Shown piece by piece: positions 10,230-19,939 of a stretch of 64,000 nt of DNA (position 1 is its first letter; every line of letters starts with the position of its first letter). The position numbers were made by a program, and so were the translations under genes. The stretch is from Cherax quadricarinatus (Eukaryota > Arthropoda > Malacostraca > Decapoda > Parastacidae). Below the pieces are notes generated by a model. That model was not told the DNA's origin and did no database searches. It saw only the letters and a list, made by a program, of their open reading frames with translations. The stretch lies in the NCBI RefSeq assembly GCF_038502225.1, contig NC_091300.1, forward strand, positions 52,492,676-52,556,675, given 5' to 3'.

Positions 10230-12172
10230 ATCTAAATGGCTTGTCCACATTTTGAGCCCTATTGTTGGAAAAAATTCTAACTTTGTTAAAAAAACATAGA
10301 TTTAGTTGATAAATTAAGCTCCCTGACTAACTGGTTAGTTTCGATGTTACTTCCTTGTTTACAAAAGTTCCAGTGAATGATTTATTCAGTTTCTTATCTG
10401 AAGAACTTGTTAATTACTATTTACCATTGCCAATTCCTATCATTAAACTTATTAAATTTTGCATTGTTGATGCAAATTTTGTATTTAATGATATGTTTTA
10501 TACTGAGAAGTTTGGTATGACAATGGGAAATCCTCTTTCACCTGTTCTTAGTAACCCATACATAGATTTTTTTTAATCAAGAATGCTTAGTGATTTTTCT
10601 CTTAGTGACATTCAGTGACTCTTGATCAGACTCAGTGTTTATCATGTACTGATTGCAATAAACTTTTTATCTCCTTAATTCAGTGTTAATTTTCGTGCAT
10701 TATCTTATGTCTGTTGTGTTGTGTGTCTTTTTATACACTTGAAGTAAGTACCTAGTGTTTTTCCTTGTTGTGTGTGCAACTTATAAGCAGTATAGAACTT
10801 GTGTTTCCACTTCAGAATCACCTTGTGTTCTCAGTATTCCAGTGAAGTATTTCAGTAATTTATCAGCTTTATTCTGCATCACAACTCAGTGTTGTCTCAG
10901 TTATATATATTCTGCATCACAACTCAGGGTTGTCTTATATTTTTTTTCTTCCCAGCATTTGTGTATTCTTGTTTTGTTCTCTGTGTGTTGAATATTCTTG
11001 TGTTCATATTCTTTTCATTTAGCCAGTGTCTAATTTGTCTTATTTCCACAGACAATAGTGCCATTATTTTGTGCAAGCAAGAAATCATCATTTACAAAAA
11101 TTTTTCACACATCAAGTTTCATTGCAAGAAAATTCTAGTATTGTGTTTATGTTGATGTGTTGTGTTCTGCATCACTGTAAGTGTTCAAACTTTTTTGTTC
11201 TGTGTTTTAGCACCTATTATTTTTCATGTTTCATTGAACAAATTCACTTAGTGCAATTTTTAAGTTCTTCTTTTAGAGTAAATTGTTCTTTTGCTTGTTA
11301 AGTGTTGTTTAAGTTGCAGTTAAGAGTAAAAGTGTTCATTCCTTGAAATATATGAGTGGGAGGGGCTGGGTTTGATTAGTGTCATGGGGTACGGGAGTTA
11401 TTTCTTGGGTAGCTTTAGGTAGATGTCGTTTTGATAAGGACCTGCCTCGTATGGGCCAGTAGGCCTTCTGCAGTGTTCCTACATTCTTATGTTCTTATGT
11501 TCTTATGTTCTTAACACAATCCTCCCTAATAGAGATAAATGGTTCAAATATGCTGATGATATTTTGTGACTTATGCCTAAGAATGTAGATATAGACCATT
11601 TCCTTGTTAAATTAAATAGCTTAGCCCATTCTATAAACTTTACTGTTGAGTTTGAGGAAAACAACTCATTGCCTTTTCTAGATATTTTAATTATTAAGGG
11701 TAATAATGACTTCAAATTTAAAATTTACAGGAAACCTACAAATAATTGTTCCTAAGTGAATTATTATTCTTTACATCAAGATAGAGTTAAACTGTTTGCT
11801 TTCTTATCAGTGTTTTTGAGAGCTTAGCGTATTTGTAGTCCAGAGTTCATAGATAAAGAAATATCCAAAATTTATGAAATAGCTAATGATCTGAAATACC
11901 AAAGAAACGTAATTGAAAAATCTTTTAAAACTGCTAGAAATACTTTTTACAATCCAAAAAAGGACAACCAATCTTATTCAACTAAAAATATGTTGGTTGA
12001 TATAGCTTCTCTTCTTACGACTTTTAATATCAAAGTTGTATTTAAAAATCTTGATACAATAAAAAAAAAAGCTTTTTATAGATAATTCCCCCCAAAATGC
12101 TGACTTATGAATCTACAAGATTCCTTGTAAAATTTGCGATAAAGTTTATTACGGTCAAACTGGTAAAAGGTT
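10230..12172 (+). mobile_element. Penelope-like element copy 1, split by a retroelement insertion
   Basis: Two separated segments (10230-10574 and 11515-12172) belong to one Penelope-like element. The first carries the RT block FGMTMGNPLSPVLSN; the second carries YADDIL, then LPFLDILI and KIYRKPTN, which are family hallmarks, and ends in a GIY-YIG-type start IYKIPCKICDKVYYGQTGK. In Penelope-like elements a single protein combines RT with a GIY-YIG endonuclease. Stops follow YADDIL and occur several times near the end. The copy at 51505-52345 lacks the 940-bp interruption, which shows that 10575-11514 was inserted later. The exact 5' limit is uncertain. Confidence 0.82.
10575..11514 (+). mobile_element. 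Retroelement inserted in the Penelope-like RT, tail (TTCTTATG)n
   Basis: The block lies between PYIDFF and ILPNRDKWFKY of the Penelope-like protein. Its right end is GGGCCAGTAGGCCTTCTGCA followed by four 8-bp TTCTTATG units, like the octamer tails of CR1-clade LINEs. A related tail on the other strand begins at 62514. No RT motif was seen inside, so it is either a 5' UTR-rich truncated LINE or a non-autonomous derivative. Confidence 0.7.
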
Positions 12173-12515
12173 ATGGATTTCCTCCAGCTCCTCCGAAGCC
12201 TAACGCGAGCCAAGTATGCAACAAACATTTCCCCTCTGGATGGCCATGCTGAGGCGCTGGAACATGAAAGTGGCTGCCCTTGGGTCCATGGTGGTGTCGA
12301 TGAGTCTGGAACCCAATTCCTTAAGGAAACGTGTGGCATTTTTTCCCCATAATCCCAAGGTCTCTGATCCAACTGGGACAAATTGATATTGATGGCTTAT
12401 GTCCCTGTACTTGCTGATCTTGTACTCCTTCCTGTGGTCGGGACGAGGGAAGAGCAGCTCTTCCCTCGTCCCGACACTGTGACGGATATAGGTGTCACCC
12501 AGTGTGGACATTATA
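12173..12515 (-). pseudogene. Unassigned transposon-type ORF fragment
   Basis: On the minus strand the frames contain HRKEYKISKYRDISHQYQF, GLWGKNATRFLKELGSRL and FQRLSMAIQRGN. The wording feels like a conserved transposon protein but I cannot name the family, and no catalytic motif is visible. It abuts the end of the Penelope-like element on one side and a TA tract and MITE on the other, and it contains the perfect palindrome at 12437-12475. Confidence 0.4.
12437..12475. repeat. Perfect 39-bp palindrome (19-bp arms, 1-base centre)
   Basis: Left arm GTCGGGACGAGGGAAGAGC, centre A at 12456, right arm its exact reverse complement. The arms are GC-rich and would form a near loopless hairpin. Confidence 0.97.
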
Positions 12516-12518
12516 TAA

Positions 12519-12522
<4 letters not shown>

Positions 12523-12566
<44 letters not shown>
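12523..12566. repeat. (TA)n tract on the left of MITE copy 1
   Basis: About 44 bases, nearly all alternating TA. Confidence 0.9.
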
Positions 12567-12570
<4 letters not shown>

Positions 12571-12952
12571 ATGCCGAATATGTAAAACTGGTCAATTAGC
12601 GAGAACTCATTTAAAATTAAGTCCTTTCTAAAATTTTCTCTTAAACGTTTAAAGATATGTTTTTTTAATTAATGTTAATGTAAAAAAATTTAATTTTGCA
12701 GCAAAAGAATCTTAAAAAACTTACCTAACCTTATTATAACAAGTGCAATTTATTTTAGCCTAACCCAACTAAATATATTTTAAATACGTTTACTGTAATT
12801 TAATACTAAACAAACACAATGAAATATATTTTTTACGTTAGGTTCAGAACGATTTCTGAGAAATTATTGCATACACAAATTTTCACTTGTCCTATTTGGC
12901 AAGATGAGCGTTGCTATTTAAGCCAAGATCGCAAGTTCTGCCTATTCGGCAC

Positions 12953-12956
<4 letters not shown>
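12567..12956. mobile_element. TA-flanked MITE, copy 1 (390 bp)
   Basis: Starts TGTCATGCCGAATA and ends TATTCGGCACGACA; with one mismatch these are 14-bp terminal inverted repeats, and similarity continues imperfectly to about 25 bp. It has no transposase. TA flanks agree with a Tc1/mariner-like or other TA-targeting origin. All three copies in the window are exactly 390 bp. Confidence 0.85.

Positions 12957-13032
<76 letters not shown>
12957..13032. repeat. (TA)n tract shared by MITE copies 1 and 2
   Basis: 76 bases of TA lie between the two MITEs with nothing else between them. Confidence 0.95.
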
Positions 13033-13036
<4 letters not shown>

Positions 13037-13418
13037 GTGCCGAATATGTAAAGCTGGTCTATTAGCAAGAATTCATTTAAAATTAAATCCTTTCTAAAAT
13101 TTACACTTATACGTTTAAAGATATATTTTTTTCATTAATGTTGATGTAAAAATTTATAATTTTGCACCAAAAGGAACTTAGAAAACTTACATAACCTTAT
13201 TATAACAAGAGCAATTTATTTTACCCTAACCCAACTAAATACATTTTAGATTTGTTTACAATAATTTAATACTAAGGAAACACAGTGAAATATATTTTTT
13301 TCGTTAGGTTCAGAATGATTCTGGCGAAATTATTGCATACACAAATTTTCACTTGTCCTATATGGCAAGATGAGCGTTGTTATTTAAGCCAAGATCGCAA
13401 GTTCTGCTTATTCGGCAC

Positions 13419-13422
<4 letters not shown>
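13033..13422. mobile_element. TA-flanked MITE, copy 2 (390 bp)
   Basis: Perfect 14-bp inverted ends TGTCGTGCCGAATA and TATTCGGCACGACA. Same orientation and length as copies 1 and 3, with scattered substitutions and balanced small indels. A short open frame near its right end (starting MKYIFFVRFR) recurs in all copies but continues into the TA tract and is not taken as coding. Confidence 0.9.

Positions 13423-13511
<89 letters not shown>
13423..13511. repeat. (TA)n tract between MITE copy 2 and a truncated RTE
   Basis: About 89 bases of TA; the next sequence is the last codons and 3' UTR of an RTE-like LINE. Confidence 0.95.
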
Positions 13512-13513
<2 letters not shown>

Positions 13514-13765
13514 TTTTTAATACTTGACTTGCTGTTGGAGTGTGAGTAAAGTAACATTTATGAAGGGGTTCAGGGAAACCGGCAGGCCGGACTTGAGTCC
13601 TGGAGATGGGAAGTACAGTGACTGCACTCTGAAGGAGGGGTGTTAATGTTGCAGTTTAAAAACTGAAGTGAAAAGCACCCTTCTGGCAAGACAGTGATGG
13701 AGTGAATGATGGTGAAAGTTTTTCTTTTTCGCCAGTGTGATAAAAAATAATATATATATAGATAT
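13512..13765 (+). mobile_element. RTE-like LINE, 5'-truncated 3' end copy
   Basis: Begins TGGTTTTTAATACTTGAC, equivalent to 16013-16030 in the longer copy, and carries the same 3' UTR (GGAAACCGGCAGGCCGG, CACTCTGAAGGAGGGGTG) as far as CCAGTGTGAT. It ends in an AT-rich tail in which the next, longer copy begins. It lacks the CTGGCCACCCTGCCTTGG segment found in the longer copy. Confidence 0.85.
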
Positions 13766-14940
13766 AAAGTAAAGGTTGGATGCGAGAAGTGGGTCATAAT
13801 AAGCGTGTATGCACCTGGAGAAGAGAGGAATGCAGAGGAGAGAGAGAGATTTTGGGAGATGTTAAGTGAATGTATAGGAGCCTTTGAACCAACTGAGAGA
13901 GTAATTGTGGTAGGGGACCTGAATGCTAAAGTAGGAGAAACTTTTAGAAAGGGTGTGGTAGGTAAGTTTGGGGTGCCAGGTGTAAATGATAATGGGAGCC
14001 CTTTGATTGAACTTTGTATAGAAAGGGGTTTAGTTATAGGTAATACATATTTAAAGAAAAAGAGGATAAATAAGTATACAAGATATGATGTAGGGCGAAA
14101 TGACAGTAGTTTGTTGGATTATGTATTGGTAGATAAAAGACTGTTGAGTAGACTTCAGGATGTACATGTTTATAGAGGGGCCACAGATATATCAGATCAC
14201 TTTCTAGTTGTAGCTACACTGAGAGTAAAAGGTAGATGGGATACAAGGAGAATAGAAGTATCAGGGAAGAGAGAGGTGAAGGTTTATAAACTAAAAGAGG
14301 AGGCAGTTAGGGTAAGATATAAACAGCTATTGGAGGATAGATGGACTAATGAGAGCATAGGCAATGGGGTCGAAGAGGTATGGGGTAGGTTTAAAAATGT
14401 AGAGTTAGAGAGTTCAGCAGAAGTTTGTGGTTACAGGAAAGTGGGTGCGGGAGGGAAGTGGAGCGATTGGTGGAATGATGATGTAAAGAGAGTAGTAAGG
14501 GAGAAAAAGTTAGCATATGAGAAGTTTTTACAAAGTAGAAGTGATGCAAGGAGGGAAGAGTATATGGAGAAAAAGAGAGAGGTTAAGAGAGTGGTGAAGC
14601 AATGTAAAAAGAGAGCAAATGAGAGAGTGGGTGAGATGTTATTAACAAATTTTGTTGAAAATAAGAAAAAGTTTTGGAGTGAGATTAACAAGTTAAGAAA
14701 GCCTATAGAACAAATGGATTTGTCAGTTAAAAATAGGAGAGGAGAGTTATTAAATGGCGAGTTAGAGGTATTGGGAAGATGGAGGGAATATTTAGAGGAA
14801 TTGTTAAATGTTGATGAAGATAGGGAAGCTGTGATTTCGTGTATAGGGCAAGGAGGAATAACATCTTGTAGGAGTGAGGAAGAGCCAGTTGTGAGTGTGG
14901 GGGAAGTTCGTGAGGCAGTAGGTAAAATGAAAGGTTTTTG
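13766..14940 (+). pseudogene. RTE-like LINE: EEP endonuclease and linker, 5'-truncated
   Basis: The frame is open from 13766, at the equivalent of VIISVYAPG, so the first endonuclease motifs (the Asn and Glu blocks) are lost. GDLNAKVG, LDYVLVDKRLL and ISDHFLVVA are present, covering the Asp/Asn and SDH motifs. A Lys/Arg-rich linker follows with WWNDDVKR, KKRANERVG and VENKKKFWSEI. It reads to VSVGEVREAVGKMKG and then jumps to another frame at about 14930-14940, where roughly a hundred residues expected between linker and RT core are missing. Confidence 0.82.
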
Positions 14941-16028
14941 TGGCATTTATGGATTTGGAAAAGGCGTATGACAGGGTGGATAGGGGGGCAATGTGGCAGA
15001 TGTTGCAAGTGTATGGTGTAGGAGGTAGGTTACTGAAAGCAGTGAAGAGTTTTTACGAGGATAGTGAGGCTCAAGTTAGAGTATGTAGGAAAGAGGGAAA
15101 TTTTTTCCCAGTAAAAGTAGGCCTTAGACAAGGATGTGTGATGTCACCGTGGTTGTTTAATATATTTATAGATGGGGTTGTAAGAGAAGTCTTGGCAAGA
15201 GGCGTGGAGTTAAAAGATAAAGAATCACACACAAAGTGGGAGTTGTCACAGCTGCTCTTTGCTGATGACACTGTGCTCTTGGGAGATTCTGAAGAGAAGT
15301 TCTAGAGATTGGTGGATGAATTTGGTAGGGTGTGCAAAAGAAGAAAATTAAAGGTGAATATAGGAGAGAGTAAGGTTATGAGGATAACAGAAAGATTAGG
15401 TGATGAAAGATTGATTAAAAGATTGGAGGGAGAGAGTATGGAGGAGGTGAATGTATTCAGATATTTGGGAGTGGACGTGTCAGCGGATGGGTCTATGAAA
15501 GATGAGGTGAATCATAGAATTGATGAGGGGAAAAGAGTGAGTGGTGCACTTAGGAGTCTGTGGAGACAAAGAACTTTGTCCTTGGAGGCAAAGAGGGGAA
15601 TGTATGAGAGTATAGTTTTACCAACGCTCTTATATGGGTGTGAAGCATGGGTGATGAATGTTGCAGCGAGGAGAAGGCTGGAGGCAGTGGAGATGTCATG
15701 TCTGAGGGCAATGTGTGGTGTGAATATAATGCAGAGAATTCGTAGTTTGGAAGTTAGGAGGAGGTGCGGGATTACCAAAACTGTTGTCCAGAGGGCTGAG
15801 CAAGGGTTGTTGAGGTGGTTCGGACATGTAGAGAGAATGGAACGAAACAGAACGACTTCAAGAGTGTATCAGTCTGTAGTGGAAGGAAGGCGGGGTAGGG
15901 GTCGGCCTAGGAAAGGTTGGAGAGAGGGGGTAAAGGAGGTTTTGTGTGCGAGGGGCTTGGATTTCCAGCAGGCATGCGTGAGCGTGTTTGATAGGAGTGA
16001 ATGGAGACAAATGGTTTTTAATACTTGA
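14940..16028 (+). pseudogene. RTE-like LINE: RT core and C-terminal domain, one in-frame stop
   Basis: Opens with FMDLEKAYDRVDR, then RQGCVMSPWLFNIF and LLFADDTVLL, so both conserved Asp boxes of the RT are intact. The blocks normally before DLEKAYD (a YRGISLL-like box and a GFRxG box) are missing. A TAG at 15303-15305 interrupts the frame, which otherwise continues to 16028. The tail has YLGVDVS, PTLLYGCEAW, LLRWFGHVERM and RGRPRKGWREG. The combination of intact catalytic boxes and few disablements suggests a young insertion. Confidence 0.85.
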
Positions 16029-16283
16029 CGTGCTGTTGGAGTGTGAACAAAGTAACATTTATGAAGGGGTTCAGGGAAACCGGCAGGCCGGACTTGAGTC
16101 CTGGAGATGGGAAGTACAGTGCCTGCACTCTGAAGGAGGGGTGTTAATGTTGCAGTTTAAAAACTGTAGTGTAAAGCACCCTTCTGGCAAGACAGTGATG
16201 GAGTGATTGATGGTGAAAGTTTTTCTTTTTCTGGCCACCCTGCCTTGGTGGGAATCGGCCAGTGTGATAATAATAATAATAAT

Positions 16284-16288
<5 letters not shown>

Positions 16289-16354
<66 letters not shown>
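16289..16354. repeat. (TA)n tract following the RTE tail
   Basis: The (AAT)n tail of the RTE runs directly into TA and then into MITE copy 3. Confidence 0.95.
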
Positions 16355-16358
<4 letters not shown>

Positions 16359-16740
16359 GTGCCGAATATGTAAAACTGGTCAATTAACAAGAACTCATTC
16401 AAAATTAAGTCCTTTCTAAAATTTTCTCTTATACGTTTAAAGATATATTTTTTTCATTAATGTTGATGTAAAAATTTATAATTTTGCACCAAAAGGAACT
16501 TAGAAAACTTACCTAACCTTATTATAACAAGAACAATTTATTTTAGCCTAACCCAACTAAATATATTTTAGATTTGTTTACAATAATTTAATACTAAACA
16601 AACACAGTGAAATATATTTTTTTCGTTAGAGTCAGAATGATTTTGGCGAAATTATTACATACACAAATTTTCACTTGTCCTATATGGCAAGATGAACGTT
16701 GCTATTTAAGCCAAGATCGCAAGTTCTGCCTATTCGGCAC

Positions 16741-16744
<4 letters not shown>
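16355..16744. mobile_element. TA-flanked MITE, copy 3 (390 bp)
   Basis: Same ends and orientation as copy 2 with perfect 14-bp inverted repeats. It lies just downstream of the RTE rather than beside the other two, with TA tracts on both sides. Confidence 0.9.

Positions 16745-16825
<81 letters not shown>
16745..16825. repeat. (TA)n tract right of MITE copy 3
   Basis: About 81 bases of alternating TA. Confidence 0.95.
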
Positions 16826-16828
<3 letters not shown>

Positions 16829-16877
16829 GTTACGTATTTATTATTAAGACATCATTTACACATACAGGTTACAAATA

Positions 16878-17033
16878 ACCTGGACTCCCCAAACAACCTC
16901 CGCTCGCCACACAACCTCCGCTCCCCACACAACCTCCGCTCCCCACACAACCTCCGCTCCCCACACAACCTCCGCTCCCCACACAACCTCCGCTCCCCAC
17001 ACAACCTCCGCTCCCCACACAACCTCCACTTCT
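16878..17033 (+). repeat. 18-bp minisatellite
   Basis: Eight or nine units of ACAACCTCCGCTCCCCAC, the first two and last diverged. Open frames on both strands (NLRSPH on plus, GGCVGS on minus) come from the unit length being a multiple of three. Confidence 0.95.
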
Positions 17034-17319
17034 CACAGGCGCCCCTCCCACCCACACACCCTCCTACACCACGTTCCACCCTCAAACACCGCCCCACCAG
17101 CAAGTTCCATCCACTCCTGACACAATATCCATTTCAAAATAGTCTACTTCTCACGCTCTGCACTCTATACACAACAATAACACCAACTAATACACCCACT
17201 CATACAACACCCCCTAACATAACACATACACAATACACTCAACACAGACCAGACACAGGCACCGCAGAGCTAGAAGCCAAAAATGCAAACGAATGTCATG
17301 GACGTCACTGTTTATTCCA

Positions 17320-17523
17320 TTAGCTTCAGAGTGGTCAGGAAGCGGAACGATCTCGACAGCGAAGTGGTAAAAACAGAATCCAAACATAGCTTGAAGAACA
17401 GGTATAACAGGGCTCACGCAGCCAGCCAGGATAGAATGAACCCAGTAGCGGCCAAGGAAAAGGTCAAGCTGGTAGCAAAGTCTCCACCCCAGCAACTACG
17501 AGTACATACAGGATAATCATAGT
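17320..17523 (+). mobile_element. LINE-A-like 3' end, diverged
   Basis: Reads FRVVRKRNDLDSEVV followed by NRYNRAHAAS, the last protein block of the family, and runs through AGTACATACAGG to an AC tract. It resembles the 5460-5664 tail more than A1. Confidence 0.7.
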
Positions 17524-17577
17524 GCACACGCACGCATGCAAGCACACACACACACACAAACACACACATACACACAC
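17524..17577 (+). repeat. Imperfect (AC)n junction tract
   Basis: AC with GCACGCATGC interruptions, ending at the first base of the next LINE-A copy. Confidence 0.85.
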
Positions 17578-18219
17578 GGAGTATAGCCTAGGCGGCGAAA
17601 GACTGCAAACCTCAGTCAAGGAGAAAGATCTTGGGGTGAGTATAACTCCGAGCACGTCTCCGGAAGCACACATCAACCAAATAACTGCTGCAGCATATGG
17701 GCGCCTGGCAAACCTGAGAATAGTGTTCCAATACCTCAGTAAGGAATCATTCAAGACTCTGTACACAGTGTACGTCAGGCCCATACTGGAATATGCATCA
17801 CCAGTTTGGAACCCACACTTGGTCAAGCACATCAAGAAATTAGAGTAAGTGCAAAGGTTTACAACCAGGCTAGTTCCAGAACTAAGGGGAATGTCCTACG
17901 AAGAAAGGAGAGTTAGGGGAGACATGATAACGTCATACAAAATACTGCGAAGAATAGATAAGGTGGACAGAGACAGGATGTTTCAGAGAAGGGACACAGA
18001 CACATGGGGTCACAATTGGAAGTTGAAGATTCAGATGAGTCTGAGGGATGCTAGGAAGTATTTCTTCAGTCACAGAGTGGTCAGGAAGTGGAATAGTCTG
18101 ACAAGTGATGTAGTGGAGCCAGGAACCATACTTGAAGCAGGGAGAGGACGTAGTAGCGACGGGTGGAGAGACGGGGCTAGGAGCTAGGTCTCGACCCATG
18201 CAACCACAACTAGGTCAGT
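17578..18219 (+). pseudogene. LINE-A copy, C-terminal half
   Basis: Starts right after the AC tract at the equivalent of EYRLGG in A1. It reads LGVSITPSTSPEAHINQ, ILEYASPVWNPHLVKH, a TAA at 17846-17848, then RLVPELRGMSYEE joined to RRVRGDMITSYKIL with about 14 residues missing. The end has KYFFSHRVVRKWNSL and the family 3' UTR. No RT core is included. Confidence 0.87.
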
Positions 18220-18231
18220 ACACACACACAC
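18220..18231 (+). repeat. Short (AC)n junction between LINE-A copies
   Basis: The tail TAGGTCAGTACACAC is followed without any spacer by GGTAACGGAAGTTAGACACG, internal LINE-A sequence. Confidence 0.85.
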
Positions 18232-19393
18232 GGTAACGGAAGTTAGACACGAGAGAGAGGGGTGGGTAGATTGCATTTTCTTGGACTACAAGAAGGCGTT
18301 TCACACAGTTCCTCACAAGAGATTAATGCAAAAGCTAGAGGACCAGGCACACATAACAGGAAGGGCACTGCAATGGATCAGAGAATACCTGACAGGTAGG
18401 TAACAACGAGCCACCGTACATGACGAGGTGTCTAAGTGGGAGCCTATGACTAGTGGGGTTCCACAGGGGTCAGTCCTAGGACCAGTGCTATTTTTGGTAT
18501 ACGTGAATGACATGAAGGAAGGGATAAACTCGGAAGTGTCCTTGTTTGCAGATCATGTGAAGTTGATGAGGAGAATTAAATCGCATGAAGATCAGGCAGA
18601 ACTAGAAAGAGACTCTGAAATGTTGGAAGCCTGGTCCAACAAGTGGTTCCTCGAATTTAACCCCGCCAAATGCAAAGTCATGAAGATCGGAGAACTGTAA
18701 AGTAGACCGCAGACAGAGTATAGACTAGGTGGCGAAAGACTGCAAACCTCACTCAAGGAAGAGGATCTTGGGGTGAGTATTATACCGAGTATATCTGAGG
18801 CGCTCAGAAACTAGATAACTGTTACAGCATATGGGCGCCTGGCAAACCTGAGAATAGCGTTTCGATACCTCAGTAAGGAATCGTCCAAGAATCTGTACAC
18901 CGTGTACGTCAGGCCCGTACTGGAGTATGCAGCAGCAGTTTGGAACCCTCACCTGGTCAAGCACATTAAGAAATTAGAGAAAGTGCAAAGGTTTGTTACA
19001 AGAATAGTCCCAGAGGAATGAGACATGTCCTACGAGGAGAGGTAAAGGAAAATCGACCCAACAACGCTTGAGGACAGGAGAGATAGGAGGGACATGATAA
19101 TGACATATAAAATACTGAGAGGAATTGAAAAGGTGGATAGGGACAGGATGGGACACAGCAGCAAGGGATCACCATTGGAAGTTGAAGACTCATCTGAGTC
19201 AAAGGGATGTGAGGAAGTATTTCTTTTGTCATAGAGTTGTCAGGAAGTGGAATAATCTGGAAAGTGATGTAGTGGAGGAAGGATCCATATACAGCTTTAA
19301 GAAGAGGTGTGATAAAGCTCATGAAGCAGGGAAAAAGTAGACCTAGTAGCGACTAGTAAAGAGACTCGAACCCTGCAACCTCAATTAGGTGAG
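18232..19393 (+). pseudogene. LINE-A copy, RT core to 3' end
   Basis: Begins just before KKAFDTVPHKRL (here YKKAFHTVPHKRL) and contains [10 protein letters not shown]. The active-site box reads FADHVKLM, with His in place of the second Asp. Stops and frame changes separate the later blocks (LGVSI near 18770, LEYAAAVWNPHL near 18930, KYFFCHRVVRKWNNL near 19210). It ends AATTAGGTGAGTACAC. Confidence 0.85.
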
Positions 19394-19417
19394 TACACAC
19401 ACACGCGCGCACACACA
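19394..19417 (+). repeat. (AC)n/(GC)n junction tract
   Basis: ACACACACGCGCGCACACAC links a LINE-A 3' end to a further truncated LINE. Confidence 0.85.
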
Positions 19418-19580
19418 ACTTATTTGCGACAATCTGAGTGCTATGGACATGAAACTAAAGAAGTGGAAAATGCATTCATGCATTCAGAAAATAGTTAAGA
19501 ATTATGTTAGGAATTAGAGGAACGAAGTAATAATGAAGACTAACAGATACTGGAGAACAATCATTATTAAATAGTTGCTG
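19418..19580 (+). pseudogene. Truncated LINE fragment homologous to 5772-5900
   Basis: Shares the order CTGAGTGCT, AATAGTTAAGAATTATGTT and GAACGAAGTAATAATGAAGA with the fragment after the AC tract at 5772. It has several stops. Confidence 0.55.
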
Positions 19581-19611
19581 TTCGTGTTAGTGTTCGCACG
19601 TTCGTAAGTTA

Positions 19612-19613
<2 letters not shown>

Positions 19614-19650
<37 letters not shown>
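19614..19650 (+). repeat. (CT)n microsatellite
   Basis: Uninterrupted CT for 37 bases. Confidence 0.97.
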
Positions 19651-19655
<5 letters not shown>

Positions 19656-19939
19656 CACAAAAAATCTGCTACCTGCATTAGACACATCAAAATCAGTAGA
19701 TGTTAATAATGTTTCTTCGTGTCCTGAGAGAGAGGAAGCAGAGCCGCTTCTGATAATATACAACCCGTCGCAGAAGGCACATTCCGACTAGTATTTGAAA
19801 AACGACAAAAGTTGTTACAGTAATCAAGATAAGGGATGGACGGGACGCAACCAAAGGCCGGTATCGTTGACGTGTTTATTAAGGTCATAAATATTACTGT
19901 GAGAATCAGTTTTTTTCGTACAGACCGCACCAGACATAA

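Larger units (their letters stand above)
13766..16288 (+). mobile_element. RTE-like LINE, long copy with internal deletion
   Basis: This copy carries most of the EEP domain, the RT from motif DLEKAYDRVD onward, a long C-terminal region, a 3' UTR of about 240 bp and a tail of (AAT)n at 16267-16288. Microsatellite-like tails are usual for RTE-clade LINEs; the clade assignment is by overall look (LRWFGHVERM and GRGRPRKGW near the C-terminus) and is inference. The 5' end is truncated inside the endonuclease, and the early RT blocks are deleted. Confidence 0.82.

Noticed and set aside
12819..13527. Short ORFs beginning MKYIF present in all three MITE copies, conserved at first sight
   Set aside because: Conservation follows from the copies being the same MITE. 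The frames run into TA tracts as Ile/Tyr repeats, and no transposase motif is present.
16852..17103. Gly/Cys-rich ORFs (GGCVGS) like a glycine-rich secreted protein
   Set aside because: They fall on an 18-bp minisatellite and carry no signal peptide or unique part.
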